Part shown: piece by piece, positions 47,059-54,855 of the stretch
Numbering within the stretch: position 1 is the stretch's first letter
Layout: every line of letters begins with the position of its first letter
NCBI RefSeq assembly: GCF_000284035.1
Contig: NC_016887.1
Location: forward strand, 2,170,001-2,234,000
Direction: 5' to 3'
From: Nocardia cyriacigeorgica GUH-2
GTDB lineage: Bacteria > Actinomycetota > Actinomycetes > Mycobacteriales > Mycobacteriaceae
DNA: 64,000 bases
The notes under the pieces: model-generated
What the model saw: the letters and a program-made list of their open reading frames with translations, nothing else
The model's database searches: none
What the model was told of the DNA's origin: nothing
Translations under genes and position numbers: made by a program

Positions 47059-47895
47059 ATGCGCTTCACCCTCGCCGCACTGCTCGCGCTGGCCCTGGTT
47101 CCCGCGGCGGCCGTTCACGCGGCCCCCGACGCCGGTGCGCAGTACGTGGCGCTCGGCGATTCGGGCGCCGCGACCGCCGGGGTGGTCGACGTCGATCCGA
47201 CAGCGCCGCTGCGGTGCGTCCGGTCGAATTCGAACGCACCGACGCTGGTGGCCCGGCAACTCGGTCTCGAACTGGACGACCGGACATGCAGCTCAGCGAA
47301 GCTCCCCGACCTCGCCGGTTCACAAGCCCCCGGTGTCGCACCGCAATTCGAGGCGCTCGGCCCGAACACCGAGATCGTGACCCTGCACGTCGGTGCCAAC
47401 GACGCGAACATGACGAAATACATCCTCGGCTGCCACGCCCGGTTCGCGACCGGCGGCTGCGCGGCCGCCCCGGATCCGCAGTGGGACGCCGACATCGACG
47501 CCATCGCCCCCGCCTACGCCGCGGCCCTGGACGAGATCTCGCGCCGCGCACCGCACGCCACGATCATCGTCGACGGCTGGCCGACCTACCTGGGCGCAAC
47601 GAGCTGCCCGGCCATGCTCGGCCTGAACGACGCCGACGCGCCCTACATCCAGTCGAAGTTCGCCCGGCTCAACGCCGTCGTCGCCCGCGAGGCCACCGCG
47701 CACGGCGCCTTCTACGTCGACACCGTCGCCGCCTCGCCGCGCGCGGGCATGTGCGCCGATCCGGCGGTGCGCTGGTTCGATCCGGTCGTCGCCGACCAGA
47801 CGTTGCTGCCCTACCATCCGACGCTCGCCGGCCACCGCGGCGTCGCCGAACTCGTCACCGCCGCGATCACCGCGTCCGGCGCGCTCGCCCGCTGA
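47059..47895 (+). CDS. Secreted SGNH/GDSL hydrolase
   Basis: A signal peptide RFTLAALLALALVPAAAVHA precedes the mature enzyme. Block I is QYVALGDSGAATAG (catalytic Ser about 33), block III TLHVGANDANM (Asn) and block V YHPTLAGHRGVAEL (His). Cysteine pairs (RCVRSN, DRTCSS; LGCHARF, GGCAAA) fit extracellular disulfides as in Streptomyces-type SGNH lipases. It likely hydrolyses lipid esters outside the cell. The next gene is a second secreted esterase, 23 bases on, so they form an operon. Confidence 0.87.
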   Translation: MRFTLAALLALALVPAAAVHAAPDAGAQYVALGDSGAATAGVVDVDPTAPLRCVRSNSNAPTLVARQLGLELDDRTCSSAKLPDLAGSQAPGVAPQFEALGPNTEIVTLHVGANDANMTKYILGCHARFATGGCAAAPDPQWDADIDAIAPAYAAALDEISRRAPHATIIVDGWPTYLGATSCPAMLGLNDADAPYIQSKFARLNAVVAREATAHGAFYVDTVAASPRAGMCADPAVRWFDPVVADQTLLPYHPTLAGHRGVAELVTAAITASGALAR

Positions 47896-47918
47896 ACCGA
47901 CTCGAAGGACCCTCGACG

Positions 47919-48875
47919 ATGAGGCTGACCACCGCTGTCCTGACCGCCGCCGCCCTGTGCCTGCTGAGTCCGGGCGTCTCCACCGCCGCCCCCGCCCAGC
48001 CGACGCCGCGCCCCTCGGTGCAGGCCGTCGAAGACGCGTTGACCTGCACCGGCGACCCGCGCACCGGCCCCACACCGTTGCTGCTGCTACACGGCACCAC
48101 CTCGACCCCGACGGCCAACTGGTCTTGGAACTGGGACCGCTACCTGGACGCGCAGGGTTGGGCGCACTGCGATCTGCGGTCGCCCGACAACGCCAACAGC
48201 GATATCCAGGTCAACGGCGAATACGTCGCCCGCGCGATCGGCATTCTGGCCGAGCGCGCCGGCCGGCCGATCTCGATCCTGGGGCACAGTCAGGGCGGGA
48301 TGGTGGCGCGCTGGGCGTTCGCCTTCTTCCCGGAAACCCGGGCGCTGGTCGACGACTATGTCGGCCTCGCCTCGTCGAACCACGGCTCCCGCAACCCGAT
48401 CCAGGACTGTCACAGCACCAAGGAATGCTCGGCGGCCCGCTGGCAGCAGACCGCGGGCTCGAACTTCCTCACCGCCCTCAACCGTGACACCGAGACGTTC
48501 CCGCAGATCGACTACACCGTCGTTGCCACCACCCTCGACGAAATCGTTGTGCCCTACACCTCGGCCTACCTCGCCGCCGGACCGAATGTGACCAATATGG
48601 CCGTGCAGGATCTGTGCCCCGGCCGTGTGGTCGAGCATTTCGGCATGGCATACGACAACACGGCATTTCAGGTGGCCATCGATGCCTTCACCCATGACGG
48701 CCCGGCGGTGGTCGACCGGGTCGGACGGTCCAGCTGCGGGCAGATGCTGATGCCCGGCGTCGACCCGGCCGTGTTCGTGCAGAACACCGCGATGGCATTG
48801 AACGTCACCGTCCAGTCGACATTGTCGTCGCCGCGTCTCGACGCGGAACCACCGCTCATGCCGTACGCGCGCTGA
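47919..48875 (+). CDS. Secreted triacylglycerol-lipase-like alpha/beta hydrolase
   Basis: This 318-residue protein has a signal peptide RLTTAVLTAAALCLLSPGVS. The hydrolase core shows LLLLHGTTSTPTANWSWNWD, the nucleophile elbow SILGHSQGGMVARWA (Ser), and a Candida-B-lipase-like segment DYVGLASSNHGSRNP. TTLDEIVVPYTSAYL carries the acid and VVEHFGMAYD the likely His. It should act on esters outside the cell, together with the SGNH enzyme upstream. Substrate preference is unknown. Confidence 0.87.
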   Translation: MRLTTAVLTAAALCLLSPGVSTAAPAQPTPRPSVQAVEDALTCTGDPRTGPTPLLLLHGTTSTPTANWSWNWDRYLDAQGWAHCDLRSPDNANSDIQVNGEYVARAIGILAERAGRPISILGHSQGGMVARWAFAFFPETRALVDDYVGLASSNHGSRNPIQDCHSTKECSAARWQQTAGSNFLTALNRDTETFPQIDYTVVATTLDEIVVPYTSAYLAAGPNVTNMAVQDLCPGRVVEHFGMAYDNTAFQVAIDAFTHDGPAVVDRVGRSSCGQMLMPGVDPAVFVQNTAMALNVTVQSTLSSPRLDAEPPLMPYAR

Positions 48876-48881
48876 CCGCGC

Positions 48882-49073
48882 CTACATGTGCGGCCAGTCC
48901 GCCGGGACCATCCGTTTAGCCTGCACCAGGCGGATTTTCGCCTGATGCCGGATCGGGCAGTTGGTGGTCAGGCAGTGCCGATGCTTCTGCATCACCAGAT
49001 GCGCGGTGGTCACATCCATCACCGGTAGGCGGGCGTGGCCGAGCAGCGGTTCCAGCATGGCTTCGGTGATCAT
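48882..49073 (-). CDS. Small hypothetical protein, 63 aa, HxC/CxxxH-bearing
   Basis: The ATG at 49073 overlaps the stop of the gene at 49070-49408, so the two are coupled. The peptide has AHLVMQKHRHCLTTNCPIRH, where two Cys and several His could bind a metal, then a basic end QAKIRLVQAKRMVPADWP. No family is recognised. It belongs to the small gene group around the XRE/DUF397 locus. Confidence 0.6.
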   Translation of the reverse strand: MITEAMLEPLLGHARLPVMDVTTAHLVMQKHRHCLTTNCPIRHQAKIRLVQAKRMVPADWPHM

Positions 49074-49408
49074 TCGAAGGTCTCCAGATTCTTCAGCGGC
49101 CAGCGGGCATAGACGTGGAACGGGTCCAGCGTGATCACGTCCACCAGTTGCTCGAGAGCACGGAATGCGTGATCGAGATGGATCAGTGACGGCACGAACA
49201 GCGCTTCGGCGCGGTAGCGGCGAATGGCGTCGGCGGTATCGGATTCCCAGAACGAAGGCCCGGGCCCGAACACCAGCAGCGGCCGATGCAACCGGTAACC
49301 CAGGCGCGTGGCCAGCCGCTGCATGCGGGTGTCGTCCCAGCTCGTGCAGGTCGCCGACTCGTACCGAAACCGGATGAGCCCCAGCGCGACCGGTGTATCG
49401 TCGTCCAC
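49070..49408 (-). CDS. Hypothetical protein, 112 aa
   Basis: A GTG at 49408, five bases after GAGG, gives a protein opening DDDTPVALGLIRFRYES with a nucleotide-binding-like middle (LLVFGPGPSFWESDTADAIR, RAEALFVPSLIHLDHAFRAL). I do not assign a family. It is coupled to the 63-aa gene and divergent from the XRE regulator, a common arrangement for regulator-linked small genes in nocardiae. Confidence 0.6.
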   Translation of the reverse strand: MDDDTPVALGLIRFRYESATCTSWDDTRMQRLATRLGYRLHRPLLVFGPGPSFWESDTADAIRRYRAEALFVPSLIHLDHAFRALEQLVDVITLDPFHVYARWPLKNLETFE

Positions 49409-49498
49409 ATCATCCTCACGATTCGTTGGGTGCCACCAGGGCCGGGGCGAGGGGCAATCGCCATCCGCAACCCGCGCTCCACGGCATCGTGCAGATGT

Positions 49499-49538
49499 CT
49501 GTTCCGGGCATTCGCAGGGGGCACATCCCCCGGAACAG
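49499..49538. promoter_or_regulatory. Inverted repeat in the XRE divergent region
   Basis: CTGTTCCGGG (49499-49508) and CCCGGAACAG (49529-49538) form a perfect 10-bp inverted repeat with a 20-base loop. The 289-base gap 49409-49697 holds no gene I can support. The repeat may be a transcript hairpin or a regulator site. Confidence 0.4.
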
Positions 49539-49697
49539 CTGGCCCGGCCCTGGTGACCGGCGTCAGGTAAACACCCCTCTGCCAGCGGATTCCAGTTTCT
49601 GGGGGGTGCACAGAAGTATCCTGAGATGGCCGTTCGTCAGCGGGGCGTGTTCCATCCACCACGGGCTGCCAAGCCATCCACACGGGGAAGGTGAACG

Positions 49698-50627
49698 ATG
49701 ATCGACCAGCCGGTGCCGACCAACATTCCGCGCAGGCACCTCGGTTGCCAGTTGAGGGAAATACGCCAGGGCGCGGGGCTGTCCATCGAGAACATGGCGA
49801 GGTTGCTCGGGCGTGGGGCGACAACGATCCAGCGCCTGGAGACGGGTACGGCAAGTACGATCCGCATGAGCGACGTCGAAGGAATCTGTCAGTTCAGCAA
49901 TGCCGAGGACGAGCTGCCGAGGCTGAAGCGACTGGTCGCTGAGATCGAAGCCGCCGACGACGGTCTATGGCATATGGATCACGATGATCGATACGAAAAC
50001 TTCGCCACTTACCTGAGCTTGGAGGCCAGCTCTACCACCATGACTCAGTATCAGGGTGTTTTGTGTCCAGGTCTGCTCCAAACGCCGGACTACGCACGGG
50101 CGCTGGCAAGGATGTCTGCTATGGATCCCGAAGAGGTCGAACTCTCGGCCCAGGTTCGAGCCACGCGACAACGGCGCCTCACGCGATCACGCGATCCGTT
50201 GAACCTTGACGTCATCATCGAGGAGTCGGTGCTACGGCGAGTGGTCGGTAGCCCGGCCTTGATGGCTGACCAAGTAAGAAAGCTCGCAGATGTCCCGGCG
50301 AACGTGCAGTTGCGGGTGGTGCCGATCGGCGCGCCGTACCCGCATTCCCAGCTCGTCGCGGCGTACGTGATCCTCGAGCCAGTCGGTGAGCAACCAGTGG
50401 TGCACGTCGAGCAGATGAGCGGATGCCTGTTCTACAGTCGGCCGGAAACGGTCATGGAGTATCGCCGTGCACATGCCGCTGCACAGCGAGTAGCGCTGTC
50501 GGTGTCCGACAGCAAGCTGCTGTTGAGAAGAATCGCAGCAGACCATGCGAGGGCAGCGGCTGCTTCGAGGACGCGTAGCGGCTCCAGTGCGCCTGGCGTT
50601 CGACCAGCGGTGAATGTGACGAGGTGA
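49698..50627 (+). CDS. XRE family regulator with DUF5753 domain
   Basis: GGAAGGTGA precedes the ATG. The N-terminal helix-turn-helix is GCQLREIRQGAGLSIENMAR, LLGRGATTIQRLETG (about 16-50). The rest is the DUF5753 sensor domain: YQGVLCPGLLQTPDYARALA, RQRRLTRSRDPLNLDVIIEE and VLRRVVGSP. Such WhiJ-like regulators are widespread in actinobacteria and nearly always pair with a small DUF397 protein. Here the DUF397 frame begins at the stop of this gene (TGATG overlap) but is disrupted. Confidence 0.9.
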   Translation: MIDQPVPTNIPRRHLGCQLREIRQGAGLSIENMARLLGRGATTIQRLETGTASTIRMSDVEGICQFSNAEDELPRLKRLVAEIEAADDGLWHMDHDDRYENFATYLSLEASSTTMTQYQGVLCPGLLQTPDYARALARMSAMDPEEVELSAQVRATRQRRLTRSRDPLNLDVIIEESVLRRVVGSPALMADQVRKLADVPANVQLRVVPIGAPYPHSQLVAAYVILEPVGEQPVVHVEQMSGCLFYSRPETVMEYRRAHAAAQRVALSVSDSKLLLRRIAADHARAAAASRTRSGSSAPGVRPAVNVTR

Positions 50628-50842
50628 TGCGACGTTGCCGTAAGTTTCGGTGCGCGGTGGTTCAAGTCCACTAAGAGCGCACACCGAACAGTGAATGCGT
50701 CGAAGTAGCCCACCTCCCCGCAGACCACGTCGCCGTCCGAGACTCCAAGAACCCCACCGGCCCAGCCCTCATCTTCACCCCCACCGCCTGGGACTCCTTC
50801 CTCACCCGAACCCGCACAGGCAGCCCCACGAGGGAGACATGA
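50627..50842 (+). pseudogene. DUF397 protein gene with two compensating frame shifts
   Basis: The frame opens with ATG 50627 and closes with TGA 50840-50842, giving 72 codons, normal for DUF397. The C-terminal half NSECVEVA, then HVAVRDSKNPTGPALIFTP is intact. In the middle this frame is interrupted by TAA 50672-50674. The expected family start RWFKSTKS is instead read in another frame across 50655-50684. A shift out of frame and a second shift back would explain this. The gene overlaps the XRE stop. Either it is inactive, or sequence errors or recoding occur. Confidence 0.75.
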
Positions 50843-50948
50843 GACCGGCCCCATCGCCGTGTCGCCAGTCCCACGTCTCCCTCGTCAAAAAGGCGAGTGG
50901 TACATGAGGCAGTGGATATCGGTGTGTCGGCGGCGTCATGTACCACTC
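50828..50948. terminator. Two consecutive long inverted repeats between convergent genes
   Basis: ACGAGGGAGAC (50828-50838) pairs with GTCTCCCTCGT (50875-50885), 11 bp with a 36-base loop. GAGTGGTACATGA (50895-50907) pairs with TCATGTACCACTC (50936-50948), 13 bp with a 28-base loop. Both are perfect. The first starts inside the DUF397 frame. Together they fill the gap before the gene converging from 50965 and may terminate both strands. Confidence 0.55.
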
Positions 50949-50964
50949 ATCGGTGTGGGGCGGG

Positions 50965-51672
50965 CTAGCTTCCTGCCGGGAGGACGGGCTGGGCGCTGGG
51001 GGAGAGGCGGCCGACTATGGCGGGGGCCTGGTGGATGAGGGTGTTGTTGGTTAGGGCTTCTAGCATGAAGAGGGCGAAGTCGGTGCGGCGGGTGGTGTTG
51101 GTGGCGAGGGCGGGGTCGCCGACGTGGGGGCGCCAGATGGGGAGGCCTTGGCTTTCGCCTTCTTCGAGGTCGCTGGCGCGGACGAGGGTCCAGGGGCGGT
51201 CGCTGGCGTAGATGCGGCGGGCGGCCTCGACCTGGTCGTCGATTTCGACCGCGCGGACCAGGCGGGCCAGCCAGGTGGTGATCCGGACGATGGTCTTGAA
51301 CTGCCAGGTGTAGGTGTCGTTCTCGTCGCGGGCGACGTGCCAGCCGCACGAGAAGATCAGGCGGGCATGGGGTTCGGCGTAATCGAGGACGGCCTGTGCG
51401 GTACCCGACGAGTACTGCTGGATTCCCCACGGTGCCAGCACGGTCAGGACGCCGTCGCAGCCGGCCACCGCCGTGCGGATCACCTCGCGGTCGTTGGTGG
51501 GGCCGGGGACGATGGTGATGCGGTCGGCGTACTCGGCCAGCTTCGGCACGCTTTTTTCGCGGCAGACGCCGACGACTTCGTAACCCCGATCCAGAGCGTG
51601 GCGCACCATGTACTGCCCGAGCTTGCCCGAGGCGCCGACAATGCACACCTTCCGGATCTGATCCGTGCTCAT
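50965..51672 (-). CDS. NAD(P)-binding Rossmann protein (atypical SDR)
   Basis: This 235-residue protein has the cofactor motif VCIVGASGKLGQYMVRHALD (G-A-S-G-x-x-G), then a VVGVCREKSVPKL basic patch favouring NADP. LTVLAPWGIQQYSSG follows. It resembles NmrA-like or flavin-reductase-like atypical SDRs. ATG 51672 follows GGAGT. It is divergent from a TetR regulator with two clear operators between them, so its expression is probably inducible. Confidence 0.82.
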   Translation of the reverse strand: MSTDQIRKVCIVGASGKLGQYMVRHALDRGYEVVGVCREKSVPKLAEYADRITIVPGPTNDREVIRTAVAGCDGVLTVLAPWGIQQYSSGTAQAVLDYAEPHARLIFSCGWHVARDENDTYTWQFKTIVRITTWLARLVRAVEIDDQVEAARRIYASDRPWTLVRASDLEEGESQGLPIWRPHVGDPALATNTTRRTDFALFMLEALTNNTLIHQAPAIVGRLSPSAQPVLPAGS

Positions 51673-51698
51673 GTCCGCACTCCTGCCTGTCATTGTGA

Positions 51699-51738
51699 GA
51701 CTTACGTTGTAAGTCAGGGTAGACTTACGATGTAAGTG
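51699..51738. promoter_or_regulatory. Tandem CTTAC-N3-GTAAG operators between SDR and tetR genes
   Basis: GACTTAC GTT GTAAGTC (51699-51715) is a perfect 17-bp inverted repeat. GACTTAC GAT GTAAGTG (51722-51738) differs by one end base. Their centres are 23 bp apart. Two TetR dimers could bind and silence both divergent genes. Confidence 0.85.
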
Positions 51739-51759
51739 CGTCAAGGGTGGAGGAGTGGG

Positions 51760-52431
51760 ATGGCCGAACAGGGCACGCGCCGGAAGCGAACGGATCGGGC
51801 GCCGCTGAGCAGGGACCGGGTGATCGCGGTCGCGGTGCGGCTGGCCGACGAGAAGGGTGAAGCCGGGGTCACGATGCGGGCGGTCGCGGCCGGGCTGGGC
51901 GTGGAGGCGATGTCGCTCTACAACCATGTGCGCGGTCGCGACGACATCCTCGACGGGATGGTCGACGCGGTGTTCGGCGAGATCGACCTCCCCGCCGCGG
52001 GCCCGGACTGGAAGGTTGCGATGCGCGAGCGCGCCCACTCCACCCGGGCGGCATTGCGGCGGCATCGCTGGGCCGTCGGCCTGATGGATTCCCGCAGCCA
52101 TCCGGGCCCGGCCACGTTGCGTCACCACGATGCCGTACTCGGAGTGCTGCGTGCGGGCGGCTTCTCGACAACCATGGCCGCCCATGCGTTTTCGGTGATC
52201 GACAGCTACATCTACGGTTTCGTGCTCCAGGAACTGAGCCTGCCGTTCAGCAACCGCGCCGAACTCGACGAAGTCGCCACCGGCATCCTGACCGAAGCGC
52301 CCGTCGATGAGTACCCGCATTTGGCCGAACTCATTGCCGACCAAGCTCTCCGGCCGGACTACTCCTACGCCGACGAATTCGAGTTCGGACTCACGCTGAT
52401 CCTCGATGCGTTACATCCCGACGAGGAGTAG
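51760..52431 (+). CDS. TetR family regulator
   Basis: The ATG at 51760, preceded by GGAGGAG, gives 223 residues. The DNA-binding part is RDRVIAVAVRLADEKGEAGV, TMRAVAAGLGVEAMSLYNHV, RGRDDILDGMVDAVF (about 18-72), followed by a TetR_C domain with DSRSHPGPATLRHHDAVLGV. It is divergent from the NAD(P)-binding gene and flanked by two copies of its presumed operator. Confidence 0.92.
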   Translation: MAEQGTRRKRTDRAPLSRDRVIAVAVRLADEKGEAGVTMRAVAAGLGVEAMSLYNHVRGRDDILDGMVDAVFGEIDLPAAGPDWKVAMRERAHSTRAALRRHRWAVGLMDSRSHPGPATLRHHDAVLGVLRAGGFSTTMAAHAFSVIDSYIYGFVLQELSLPFSNRAELDEVATGILTEAPVDEYPHLAELIADQALRPDYSYADEFEFGLTLILDALHPDEE

Positions 52432-52453
52432 CCCGCGTTAGGCTCGGGCCACC

Positions 52454-52861
52454 ATGCCCGATTTGTACGGAATCAATCACCTCACGCTGTCCACTTCCGA
52501 CCTCGACCGATTGGTGCGCTACTACACCGAAATGCTGGGAGCGCGGCTCGCTTTCGAGCGCGCGGCTACCACCGGCGATCCACGGATCGCGGTCCTGGAT
52601 GTCGGCGGCGCCGATCACTTGATGATCGTCGAAACCGAGAGCGCCACGCCGGCCGAGCTCGATCCGCTGGGCCGGGCGGGGTGGGGGCTGCGAGTGGGCA
52701 GTTACGAGAGTTTGGTGCAGGTCCGGGAACGGCTCCTCGGCGCCGGGTGGCCGGCTGGGGAGATCGAGACCTTGCCGACGCAATGGACGATCACGGCGCG
52801 CGACCCGGATGGGCGGCCGGTGGATATCCGCGCGCATCGCCCTCGCCCAGCGTCGGGCTGA
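52454..52861 (+). CDS. VOC family (glyoxalase-like) protein
   Basis: This 135-residue protein has paired beta-alpha-beta-beta-beta modules. Metal-ligand candidates are the His in YGINHLTLSTSDLDRLVRYY, the Glu/His in ADHLMIVETES and the C-terminal ITARDPDGRPVDIRAH. The family includes glyoxalases, dioxygenases and fosfomycin- or bleomycin-type resistance proteins. Function is not resolved. It starts 22 bases after the TetR stop and may be cotranscribed. Confidence 0.85.
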   Translation: MPDLYGINHLTLSTSDLDRLVRYYTEMLGARLAFERAATTGDPRIAVLDVGGADHLMIVETESATPAELDPLGRAGWGLRVGSYESLVQVRERLLGAGWPAGEIETLPTQWTITARDPDGRPVDIRAHRPRPASG

Positions 52862-52914
52862 TTCGCTGGGATTCGTCGGTAATAGACCGCGTCCAGGGAC
52901 TCCGGACGTGCGGT

Positions 52915-53255
52915 GATTGCCGCGCCGGCTGTCGTGCCCCGCCGGCTGTTGTGCCCCGACCGGCTGTTTTGTCGCGCCGGCCTGCCGCCCTTAGCCGCCG
53001 CAGCTGTCGTGCCGCCCCTAGCTGCTGCAGCCGCCCGGCCGCCCGCAGCCGTGGTGCCGCCCGGTCGGCGCAGCCGTCGTGTCGCCGCATCCGCCGTAGC
53101 GTCGCTGCTGCCGCGCCGGGGCGCAACCGTGCCGCCCAAGAGCCGGTCGATGCCGCCCGATCTGCCGTGCCGCCCCAGCTGCTGCGGCCGTTGTGCCGCC
53201 CAGCCGCCGCAGCTGCCGTGCAGCCGCAGCGTAGGGCGGCACCGCGCCGAACAGA
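52915..53255. repeat. Degenerate G+C-rich minisatellite-like region
   Basis: About 340 bases consist of imperfect units built from GCCGGCTGTCGTGCC and GCCGCAGCTGTCGTGCCGCC with many variants. Several frames are open only because of the composition, and none shows a protein family. It lies 3' of the proline-rich secreted peptide gene on the minus strand and may be decayed extension of its repeat-coding DNA. No gene is supported here. Confidence 0.6.
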
Positions 53256-53258
53256 CCG

Positions 53259-53546
53259 TCAGTGGTCGGCCGACGGCTGCGGCGGGCGGCCGTCGGGGCC
53301 GACCGGCGGCGGGCACGGCTTGCCGTCGGCGCCAATCGGCGGGGGCAGTGGCTTGCCGTCCGGGCCCAGCGGGGGCGGCAGCGGCCGGCCGTCGGGGCCC
53401 AGCGGCGGGGGCGGGCAGCCATTGCCCGGGACGCCGGACAGCACCACCCCGGCGTCGATCGGCGCGGCCGAGGCCGATCCGGTGGCGAACGCACCGAAAC
53501 CGGCGATTGCGGCCGCCGCGATGACGCTTGCAGTCCGAAGTTTCAT
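53259..53546 (-). CDS. Secreted proline-rich repeat peptide, 95 aa
   Basis: A signal peptide (KLRTASVIAAAAIAGFGAFA, cleavage near SASAA) precedes a short mature chain. The C-terminal half is four imperfect copies of a ten-residue unit, P-P-P-(L/I/V)-G-(P/A)-D-G-(R/K)-P. Two Cys (NGCPPP, KPCPPP) could form one disulfide. It resembles cell-wall-associated proline-rich proteins but no family is assigned. A perfect palindrome lies 22 bases upstream and a degenerate repeat region lies downstream. Confidence 0.75.
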   Translation of the reverse strand: MKLRTASVIAAAAIAGFGAFATGSASAAPIDAGVVLSGVPGNGCPPPPLGPDGRPLPPPLGPDGKPLPPPIGADGKPCPPPVGPDGRPPQPSADH

Positions 53547-53567
53547 GTCGAATTCCTCACTCGAATG

Positions 53568-53584
53568 ACGTTGTCGTACAACGT
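53568..53584. promoter_or_regulatory. Palindrome upstream of the proline-rich peptide gene
   Basis: ACGTTGT CGT ACAACGT is a perfect 7-bp inverted repeat with a 3-base spacer, in the size class of TetR operators, 22 bases before the ATG at 53546. The binding protein is unknown. Confidence 0.6.
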
Positions 53585-53735
53585 TTTGGACGCATCAGGG
53601 GCCGCTCGGTTCCCGGCGGAGAGGGAATGTGATCGCAATCACTCAGCCGTCGGCGTGGTGCCTTCGCGTTCCCGGCAGGAACATGTGCGCCGACGCCGCG
53701 GTTGTCCGAGACGACTGCGACGAAACGAGGAGACC

Positions 53736-54602
53736 ATGAACAAGCCCGCGGACCCGGCCTACCACTGGAACGGCGACGACCTGGATCTGGACGCCTACCT
53801 GTCCCGGATCGGGTTCGCGGGCGAGCGCGCACCGACCCTCGCGACACTGCGGGAGCTGGTGGCCGCGCACACCACCTCGATTCCGTTCGAGAATCTGGAG
53901 GCGGTGCTGGGCCGGCCGGTGCCGCTGGATGTCGAATCCTTGCAGGACAAGCTGGTCCGGCGTCGTCGTGGCGGGTACTGCTACGAGAACGTCGGGGTAT
54001 TCGCGGCGACGCTGGAACGGCTCGGATTCGGCGTCACCGGGCTCAGTGGTCGCGTGACGATGGGCTCGGGCGGGCTGCGTCCGGCAACGCACGCTCTGCT
54101 GCGCGTCACCGCCGCCGATGACGATCGGGTCTGGATCGTGGACGTCGGATTCGGGGCCGGGCCGGCAGCGCCGTACGAACTCGCCGATTCCGGCGGCGAA
54201 TTCACCCTGGGGGAGTGGAGATTCCGTCTCGAGCGCGGTGAGGGTGAGCTCGGCAGCGAATTGTGGACGCTGCACCAATTCGCCCGCGACGGCTGGGTCG
54301 ACCGCTACACCTTCACCCTGAACCCGCAATACCGCATCGATTTCGAAGTGGGCAACCATTTCGTCTCCACCTCACCGCGCTCCCCGTTCACCCAGCGCCC
54401 CTTCGTCCAGCGCTTCCACCCCGCCGCCCACCACATTCTCGACGGCGCCACCTGGACCACCGAATACCCCGACGGCACAAGCGAATCCCGTGACGTGGAA
54501 CTCGCCGAATTGCCGAAGGTGCTGACAGAAGTATTCGATATCGAACTCACCGATGACGACGCGCAGGCGGTGATTTCCGCTCCTTGGACCCAGCGCGCTT
54601 GA
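53736..54602 (+). CDS. nat: Arylamine N-acetyltransferase
   Basis: This 288-residue cytoplasmic enzyme moves acetyl groups from acetyl-CoA (or propionyl-CoA) to arylamines and hydrazines such as isoniazid. In mycobacteria it is also linked to sterol breakdown and cell-wall lipids. The catalytic triad is Cys82 in RRRGGYCYENVG, His119 in PATHALLRV and Asp136 in VWIVDVGFG. IPFENLEAVLGRP is conserved. The ATG at 53736 follows GAGGAG. It stands alone between the secreted-peptide gene and the PBP gene. Confidence 0.94.
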   Translation: MNKPADPAYHWNGDDLDLDAYLSRIGFAGERAPTLATLRELVAAHTTSIPFENLEAVLGRPVPLDVESLQDKLVRRRRGGYCYENVGVFAATLERLGFGVTGLSGRVTMGSGGLRPATHALLRVTAADDDRVWIVDVGFGAGPAAPYELADSGGEFTLGEWRFRLERGEGELGSELWTLHQFARDGWVDRYTFTLNPQYRIDFEVGNHFVSTSPRSPFTQRPFVQRFHPAAHHILDGATWTTEYPDGTSESRDVELAELPKVLTEVFDIELTDDDAQAVISAPWTQRA

Positions 54603-54685
54603 CAGCGCAGTGGGGTACGCCGCTCGATCTTTTGCGACGGCGTGCCACGGGGCCAGGGGGGCAAACCTCCAGCCTGATCGAAAGT

Positions 54686-54736
54686 CCGGACCGCCCGATT
54701 GGTGGGGGAATATCCGCTTTCTGCCGGGCGGTCCGG
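54686..54736 (+). terminator. Hairpin after the NAT gene
   Basis: CCGGACCGCCCG (54686-54697) pairs perfectly with CGGGCGGTCCGG (54725-54736) across a 27-base loop in the 253-base gap between nat and the PBP gene. It may terminate nat or shape the PBP leader. Confidence 0.5.
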
Positions 54737-54855
54737 CAGGCTCCGTGCGGTAGTGGGGATTCCCGCGCCCCGCTGCGGCGCCCGGTACGGCATCCGGCGC
54801 GCCGCGCCAACCGCAGGCCCGGTCGGATCGCCCGTATCTCGCTACCCTCGGGCGG

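Noticed and set aside
49183..49854. Long minus-strand frame across the XRE divergent gap
   Set aside because: It overlaps both the 112-aa gene and the XRE gene in other frames, shows no family phrase and looks like a G+C-composition artefact.
53018..53494. 158-codon minus-strand frame overlapping the proline-rich peptide gene
   Set aside because: No signal peptide and biased composition; the 95-aa frame with a signal peptide and ordered repeats is the better reading.
52681..53568. 295-codon plus-strand frame through the repeat tract
   Set aside because: Starts inside the VOC gene in another frame and is open only because of repetitive G+C-rich sequence; no ribosome site or motif.
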